Assembly: GCA_934773085.1 (NCBI GenBank)
Contig: CAKVMU010000120.1
Span: 1 to 5,594 of the forward strand
DNA length: 5,594 nucleotides
Direction of reading: 5' to 3'
From: an uncultured Candidatus Melainabacteria bacterium
Lineage (GTDB): Bacteria; Cyanobacteriota; Vampirovibrionia; Gastranaerophilales; Gastranaerophilaceae
The translations under genes and the position numbers were made by a program. The notes under the pieces were generated by a model, which was not told the DNA's origin, ran no database searches, and saw only the letters and a list, made by a program, of their open reading frames with translations. Below, piece after piece: positions 4,919 through 5,594 of this stretch. Every line of letters begins with the position of its first letter. Within the stretch, counting starts at the first letter, position 1.

Positions 4919-5594
4919 ATGAAATTGAAAAATCTTATTATAATATCTATGATGTTTTATTTATCAGTTGGAGCCGTTTTTGCAGGACCATTCAAGGCTG
5001 ATGCTAAAACAAAAAGAATTCCTGCTGGAACTACTTTTCAATTAGAGTTTTTACAACCTATAAGCACTTTTTCAGGCAGTATGGGGGACTCTTTTGTTGC
5101 AACTTTAAAAAATGAACAAACCAGTTGTACATATGTAATTTTGCCTGCCGGCACAGTTGTAAGAGGTAGCATTGGAGATGTCAAAACTGCTAAGTGTTTT
5201 TCAAGAGGTGCTAAGTTATACCTTGATTTTGACCATGTTGTAACTCCTTCTGGAAGACAAATTCCTTTAGACCTTGCCGTTTGTCAGTTTGAAAAGATTA
5301 ATTACGATGGCGCATTGTATAAAAACTTGGGTTATGGAGAAGCTGTAAAAAACAATTACGAAAAAGGTGTTGAAATCACTAAAAATGCAGTTGATTACGG
5401 AATGAAGGCTGGAGAATCAGCTCCTGGAATCCAATATTTAACAGCTCCATTGTGCGCAATCGGAGGTTTTATCGGAGGTGCTGCTTATACAGTTGGAGAT
5501 TCTGTTGTTGATATGTTTAGAAAAGGACAAGATGTTTATATCAATACCGGCGATGTCTTGACTGTTAAGCTTTTGAACCCGATTGATATTCCGG
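4919..5594 (+). CDS. Secreted VirB10-like beta-domain protein (C-terminus off the right edge)
   Basis: The frame stays open for 225 codons to the window end. Residues 1-22 are a Sec signal peptide (KLKN, hydrophobic core, AVFA before Gly23), so the product is exported. Residues 33-120 resemble the beta domain of TrbI/VirB10-like proteins: IPAGTTFQLEFLQPIST (34-50), then GDSFVATL (56-63), LPAGTVVRGSI (75-85), and RGAKLYLDFDHV (96-107) followed by TPSGRQIPL. A Gly-rich segment GGFIGGAAY (182-190) resembles a glycine zipper. KGQDVYINTGDVLTVKLLNPI (202-222) then returns to the beta pattern. The same order (beta domain, glycine zipper, KGQ-V-like strand) is known from envelope proteins of unknown function in several phyla. 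No secretion-system partners are nearby, so a conjugation role is not implied. Four Cys (70, 93, 122, 179) could form disulfides. ATG 4919 follows GGGAGAGAG (4907-4915); the GGAG core (4908-4911) lies 7 nt upstream. Confidence 0.82.
   Translation, partial: MKLKNLIIISMMFYLSVGAVFAGPFKADAKTKRIPAGTTFQLEFLQPISTFSGSMGDSFVATLKNEQTSCTYVILPAGTVVRGSIGDVKTAKCFSRGAKLYLDFDHVVTPSGRQIPLDLAVCQFEKINYDGALYKNLGYGEAVKNNYEKGVEITKNAVDYGMKAGESAPGIQYLTAPLCAIGGFIGGAAYTVGDSVVDMFRKGQDVYINTGDVLTVKLLNPIDIP

Overview
The window reads as an ordinary chromosomal segment from a low-GC, flagellated bacterium. The best lineage guess is a non-photosynthetic member of Cyanobacteriota (Vampirovibrionia/"Melainabacteria", perhaps Gastranaerophilales). 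Two things support this together. RuvB has a cyanobacterial-style N-terminus (MAIIS...), an N-terminal extension, and the core LERPRDIIG; photosynthetic cyanobacteria do not make flagella, yet a typical bacterial flagellin lies on the same segment. This is inference from remembered family signatures, not from a search.

Layout. Positions 1-692 (minus strand) hold the N-terminal 230 codons of a flagellin that runs off the left edge. A gap of about 390 bases follows. It contains a candidate sigma-28 promoter reading into flagellin, a leader of about 143 nt with two mutually exclusive hairpins, and an AT-rich stretch that probably carries the promoter of the next gene. Everything to the right is on the plus strand: a 156-residue uncharacterised protein (1079-1549); a D-lactate dehydrogenase-type 2-hydroxyacid dehydrogenase (1614-2624); the Holliday-junction motor ruvB (2655-3725); a YibE/F-family membrane protein 9 nt behind ruvB (3735-4856); and a secreted, VirB10-like beta-domain protein (4919 onward, cut by the right edge).

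Transcription. ruvB appears to have its own promoter (TTAACA-N16-TGCTAAAAT) placed so that transcription would start on or next to the A of its ATG, which predicts a leaderless message. The YibE/F gene has a Shine-Dalgarno sequence and probably rides on the ruvB transcript. The last gene has a clear promoter (TTGCAT-N17-TATACT, extended -10) and a strong ribosome site. The genes do not form one pathway: motility, fermentation or 2-hydroxyacid metabolism, recombination, and envelope functions sit side by side.

I see no mobile element, CRISPR array, tRNA, rRNA or phage gene, and no new multi-gene system. The points most worth a second look are the predicted leaderless ruvB, the leader of the flagellin gene, and the altered cofactor pocket of the dehydrogenase.
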